In this document: positions 14,555 to 17,119 of the stretch, piece after piece
Layout of the letters: each line of letters starts with the position of its first letter
Numbering within the stretch: the stretch's first letter is position 1
Assembly: GCA_030037105.1 (NCBI GenBank)
Contig: JASHRY010000141.1
Span: forward strand, 1 to 17,119
DNA from: Xanthobacteraceae bacterium
GTDB lineage: Bacteria > Pseudomonadota > Alphaproteobacteria > Rhizobiales > Xanthobacteraceae
Reading direction: 5' to 3'
Length of the DNA: 17,119 bases
Notes under the pieces: model-generated
Told to the model about the DNA's origin: nothing
The model's input: only the letters and a program-made list of their open reading frames with translations
Databases searched by the model: none
Translations under genes and position numbers: made by a program

Positions 14555-15256
14555 CTACAATCCGAAATAGGCGGCGTGAATGGCGTCGCGAGTCAATTCC
14601 TGCGGCCGGCCGGTAAGGCTCACCCGCCCTTCCATGAAACAATAGGCCCGGTCGGCGACCGCCATGGCATGGGCGAGGTCCTGTTCGACGAGAACCACGC
14701 TGGTCCCGCGCGCCTTGATGTCGGCGAGCGCGGCATAGATGTCGCGAATGACGATCGGGGCGAGACCGAGGCTAAGCTCATCGCACAGCAGGATGCGCGG
14801 ATTTGACATCAGGGCGCGGCCGATCGCGACCATTTGTTGCTGCCCGCCGGAGAGCGCCGTCGACGGCGAATGACGCCGCTCGCGCAGCATGGGAAAGAGC
14901 TGATAGACCGTCGCCAGGCTCCACGCGCCGCCGGGGCGTCGCCCATACGCGCCGACGAGCAGATTTTCCTCGACGGAGAGTGAAGAGAACAGCCGCCGGC
15001 CTTCCGGCACCAAGGCGATGCCGAGCTTGACGATTTCGTACGCCGGTAGCTCCCCGATATCGCGGCCGTCGAGACGCACGGCCGCGGCCGGGCGCGGCAG
15101 CAAGCCGGCGATCGCCTTCAAGAAAGTTGATTTCCCCGCCCCGTTTGCCCCGATGATGGCGATGGTCTCGCCCTCGTCGAGAGCGAAGGTAATGCCGAAG
15201 AGCGCCTGGAAGTCGCCGTAAAATGCGGTGAGCTCGCGAGTTTCCAAAACGGCCAC
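14555..15256 (-). CDS. LivF-type ATP-binding subunit of HAAT-family ABC importer (system 2)
   Basis: A cytoplasmic ATPase of system 2. From a GTG at 15256 the product is 233 residues: Walker A GANGAGKS (36-43), ALVPEGRRLFSSLSVEENL (81-99), canonical signature LSGGQ (135-139), Walker B ILLCDE (155-160) followed by LSLGLAP, and VLVEQD in the H-loop place as in other LivF proteins. The frame is open far upstream to 16015, but that part is a shadow of the LivG-type gene. A GTG at 15271 that overlaps the LivG stop as GTGA is an alternative start adding five residues. The GTG at 15256 is preferred for its upstream GAGG and because its N terminus aligns without gaps to the system 1 protein. Confidence 0.93.
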   Translation of the reverse strand: MAVLETRELTAFYGDFQALFGITFALDEGETIAIIGANGAGKSTFLKAIAGLLPRPAAAVRLDGRDIGELPAYEIVKLGIALVPEGRRLFSSLSVEENLLVGAYGRRPGGAWSLATVYQLFPMLRERRHSPSTALSGGQQQMVAIGRALMSNPRILLCDELSLGLAPIVIRDIYAALADIKARGTSVVLVEQDLAHAMAVADRAYCFMEGRVSLTGRPQELTRDAIHAAYFGL

Positions 15257-15267
15257 GTCCGAATGCC

Positions 15268-15984
15268 TCACGCCGCAATGCCCATATAGATTTCCCTGAC
15301 CGCGGCCGAGGCCATGACCGAGCGCGGCTCGCCTTCGACGATCTGGCGTCCGAAGTTCAGCACCATCAATCGGGAAACGACCGCGACGAGTACATGGACG
15401 ATGTGCTCGACCCAGATGATGGTCATGCCGGATTTGTTGATGTCTTGCACCAGGCGAACCAATTCGCCGCATTCCGCCTCGGTCAGGCCGCCGGCGATCT
15501 CGTCGAGCAGGAGAAGGCGCGGCGCGCTCGCCAAGGCGCGTGCCAGTTCGAGCCGCTTGCGGCCGAGGAGATTGAGCGTGCCGGCGCGGCGATTGGCGAA
15601 GACGATGAGTCCGGTCCGCTCGAGGATCTCGCCGCAGGCATCGACGACCTGCGCCTCGCGTCGCCCGCGGTCGTGGATGGCGGCGACGAGCAGGTTCTCG
15701 AATACGGTCAGGTTCTCGAACGGAAGTGGAATCTGAAACGAGCGCCCGATCCCGGCGATGCAGCGGGTGCGTGGCGAAGCGTGAGTGATGTCGCGTCCGT
15801 CGAACCAGATCGTGCCGGCGTCCGGCCGGAGCAGCCCGGTGACGAGGTTGAACAACGTCGATTTGCCGGCGCCGTTCGGCCCGATGATGCCGAGCGCTTC
15901 GCCCGGCGCAACCTCGAAGTGGACGCCGTCGACGGCCTTGAGCGAGCCGAACGATCTCGTCAAATTGTCGAGCTTGAGGATCAC
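15268..15984 (-). CDS. LivG-type ATP-binding subunit of HAAT-family ABC importer (system 2)
   Basis: The partner ATPase of system 2, 238 residues from a GTG at 15984 with only weak upstream ribosome-binding sequence. It has Walker A GPNGAGKS (35-42), Q-loop Gln84 in RSFQIPLPF, Walker B LLLLDE (157-162) and H-loop His194 in WVEH. As in system 1 the signature is altered: LNLLGRK (137-143) followed by RLELARAL, and Walker B Glu is followed by Ile. The similarity of these two changes in both systems suggests a shared subfamily trait and not decay. A 242-bp gap separates it from the binding-protein gene, unlike the overlap in system 1. Confidence 0.95.
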   Translation of the reverse strand: MILKLDNLTRSFGSLKAVDGVHFEVAPGEALGIIGPNGAGKSTLFNLVTGLLRPDAGTIWFDGRDITHASPRTRCIAGIGRSFQIPLPFENLTVFENLLVAAIHDRGRREAQVVDACGEILERTGLIVFANRRAGTLNLLGRKRLELARALASAPRLLLLDEIAGGLTEAECGELVRLVQDINKSGMTIIWVEHIVHVLVAVVSRLMVLNFGRQIVEGEPRSVMASAAVREIYMGIAA

Positions 15985-16226
15985 GCGACCGTCCAGTGGA
16001 GAGCCGGTCCGGCACGTCCGGCGCGGTATTTCATCTCATTGTATCCCGGACACGGCGCGACGCCGAGCGAAACGGCATGGCACGCTGCGGAGCCGGGATC
16101 GTCACAGGCGCCGAAGCCGAATCTGAGAAGGCTCCGGATCGACGGTGCGCCGCGATGCCGCATCGGCCATGCGCATAACGGCGGCGCCGCGCGTCGCATC
16201 CGGGAAATGCAGTTTGATTGCTCGAA
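15985..16226 (-). promoter_or_regulatory. Intergenic spacer between binding protein and LivG-type gene of system 2
   Basis: These 242 bp hold no convincing gene. They contain a 7-bp inverted repeat CGGAGCC (16088-16094) and GGCTCCG (16130-16136) with a 35-bp loop, and a tight CGGCG-CGA-CGCCG hairpin (16053-16065). Such structures between a highly expressed receptor gene and its transporter genes often protect the receptor mRNA or cause partial termination. There is no T-tract on the minus strand, so this is an inference from position. Confidence 0.35.
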
Positions 16227-17119
16227 TTACGCGATCGGCTCCATTTTACCGCCAACCGGAATTTCCGGCGCGGTCTTGTTTTCGGTGATGACGATATCGT
16301 ACTTGTTCGCGCTGCCGTGACGCAGCCGCCACTGACCGCCCACGAGCGGCGTCTTGGCGACGTTCTTCTGCGCGAACGGCGGTAGATTCTTCTGCCCCCA
16401 TTCGATGTGGCCGACCACGGTGTTGAGGTTGGTCGCGGCGATCGCGTTGACAATCGCTTTGTTGTCGTCGACGGAATGGCTGCGCTTCATCACGTCGACG
16501 GCGAGTTCGAACAGCGCGTGCACGAAGCCGATCGGCTGCGTCCATTGTTTGCCCGAGGACTTTTCATAGGCGTCGGCAAGGGCCTTGGCCGATTGCCCGG
16601 TCAGCGACGACCTGAACGGATGGTGCGGCGTCCACCACACCTCGGACGAGAGATTGTTGCCGTTCTTGCCTAAGGCTTCGACCGCCACCGGGAACAGAAG
16701 GGCTTTGCCGATCGAGGCGACCTTCGGCTTGAAACCCTGCTGCAGGGCCTGATTCCAGAACGTCGTGAAGTCCGGCGGCAGCATCACGCCGGTGAGAACC
16801 TCGCAGTTCGCGTTCTTGAAGGCGGTGATCTGGGCGGTGAAATCGTCGGTGAGGTTCTGATAGCGGCCGGGATCGGTGAGCTTGTAGCCGAGCTTGTCGA
16901 GGACTGGCGGAAAGCCGACCTTCTTGTCGCCCCAGGCGTTGCCGTCGCCATCATTGGGAAACAGGCCGCCGACGGATTTGTCGGTTTTAAGTTGCCCCCA
17001 CATATTGGTGTAGGCGGCGATGACGTCCTCGAGACCCCAGAAGAAGTGATAGGGGTAATTGAATGGCTTCCAGGAAGCCGGATCGCCCGGGTTGGCCTGC
17101 CGGCCGATGAACCAGGACT
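16227..17119 (-). CDS. Periplasmic substrate-binding protein of HAAT-family ABC importer (system 2), C-terminal part
   Basis: The frame is open from the right window edge to a TAA at 16227-16229, 296 residues; the signal peptide and first domain strand lie outside. It is homologous to the system 1 receptor. Matched segments are PGDP near the start, FPNDGDGNAWG, TDDFTAQITAFKNANCEVLTG, LPPDFTTFWNQALQQGF, LADAYEKSSGKQW and the C-terminal LVGGQWR. This is a LivJ/LivK-like type I binding fold. System 1 has FPNDADGNA and PPDFATFW in the same places, but many ligand-region residues differ (for example YHFFWG against YHFSFG), so the two probably bind different though related compounds. It is the first gene of system 2. 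Confidence 0.93.
   Translation of the reverse strand, partial: SWFIGRQANPGDPASWKPFNYPYHFFWGLEDVIAAYTNMWGQLKTDKSVGGLFPNDGDGNAWGDKKVGFPPVLDKLGYKLTDPGRYQNLTDDFTAQITAFKNANCEVLTGVMLPPDFTTFWNQALQQGFKPKVASIGKALLFPVAVEALGKNGNNLSSEVWWTPHHPFRSSLTGQSAKALADAYEKSSGKQWTQPIGFVHALFELAVDVMKRSHSVDDNKAIVNAIAATNLNTVVGHIEWGQKNLPPFAQKNVAKTPLVGGQWRLRHGSANKYDIVITENKTAPEIPVGGKMEPIA

Noticed and set aside
14555..16015. A 486-codon open frame on the minus strand that could be read as a fused protein
   Set aside because: Only its last half is the LivF-type ATPase. The first half is an arginine-rich shadow of the LivG-type gene in another frame, with no domain content.

Overview
The window looks like chromosomal DNA of a GC-rich alphaproteobacterium, most likely in the Hyphomicrobiales (Bradyrhizobium / Rhodopseudomonas / Rhodoplanes type). 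This rests on codon use, on the density of LivFGHM-type transport genes and on protein style. No rRNA, tRNA, CRISPR array, intact insertion sequence or phage gene was seen.

Layout. The 5' half of mutS (minus strand) runs off the left edge. Next is a complete five-gene ABC importer of the hydrophobic/branched-chain amino acid (HAAT) class, read right to left: substrate-binding protein, LivG-type ATPase, LivF-type ATPase, LivH-type permease, LivM-type permease (6536 down to 1682). Three successive junctions are 4-base ATGA stop/start overlaps. A 426-bp divergent gap leads to a plus-strand zinc alcohol dehydrogenase of the aryl-alcohol type. It converges on a minus-strand benzaldehyde-dehydrogenase-type aldehyde dehydrogenase. 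A 445-bp divergent region with lower GC and several dyads follows, then a plus-strand MarR-type regulator and a group A flavin monooxygenase. A 283-bp stretch holds only a doubtful 67-codon ORF and a possible terminator. The rest is a second HAAT importer on the minus strand in the same gene order as the first; its substrate-binding protein is cut by the right edge.

How it may work together (inference). The alcohol and aldehyde dehydrogenases make a two-step route from an aromatic alcohol to the aromatic acid. The monooxygenase resembles enzymes that hydroxylate phenolic rings, and the MarR protein is a likely aromatic-acid or aldehyde sensor controlling it. HAAT importers of this kind are known to carry aromatic acids in Rhodopseudomonas, so two of them flanking the enzymes suggests uptake and peripheral oxidation of lignin-type aromatics. 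No ring-cleavage enzyme or CoA ligase lies in the window, so the pathway cannot be closed here.

I found no clear sign of a wholly new kind of system. The points most worth a second look are the dyad on the putative monooxygenase promoter, the shared non-canonical ABC signature in both LivG-type ATPases, the dyads in the 9612-10056 region, and the unexplained 12273-12555 segment.
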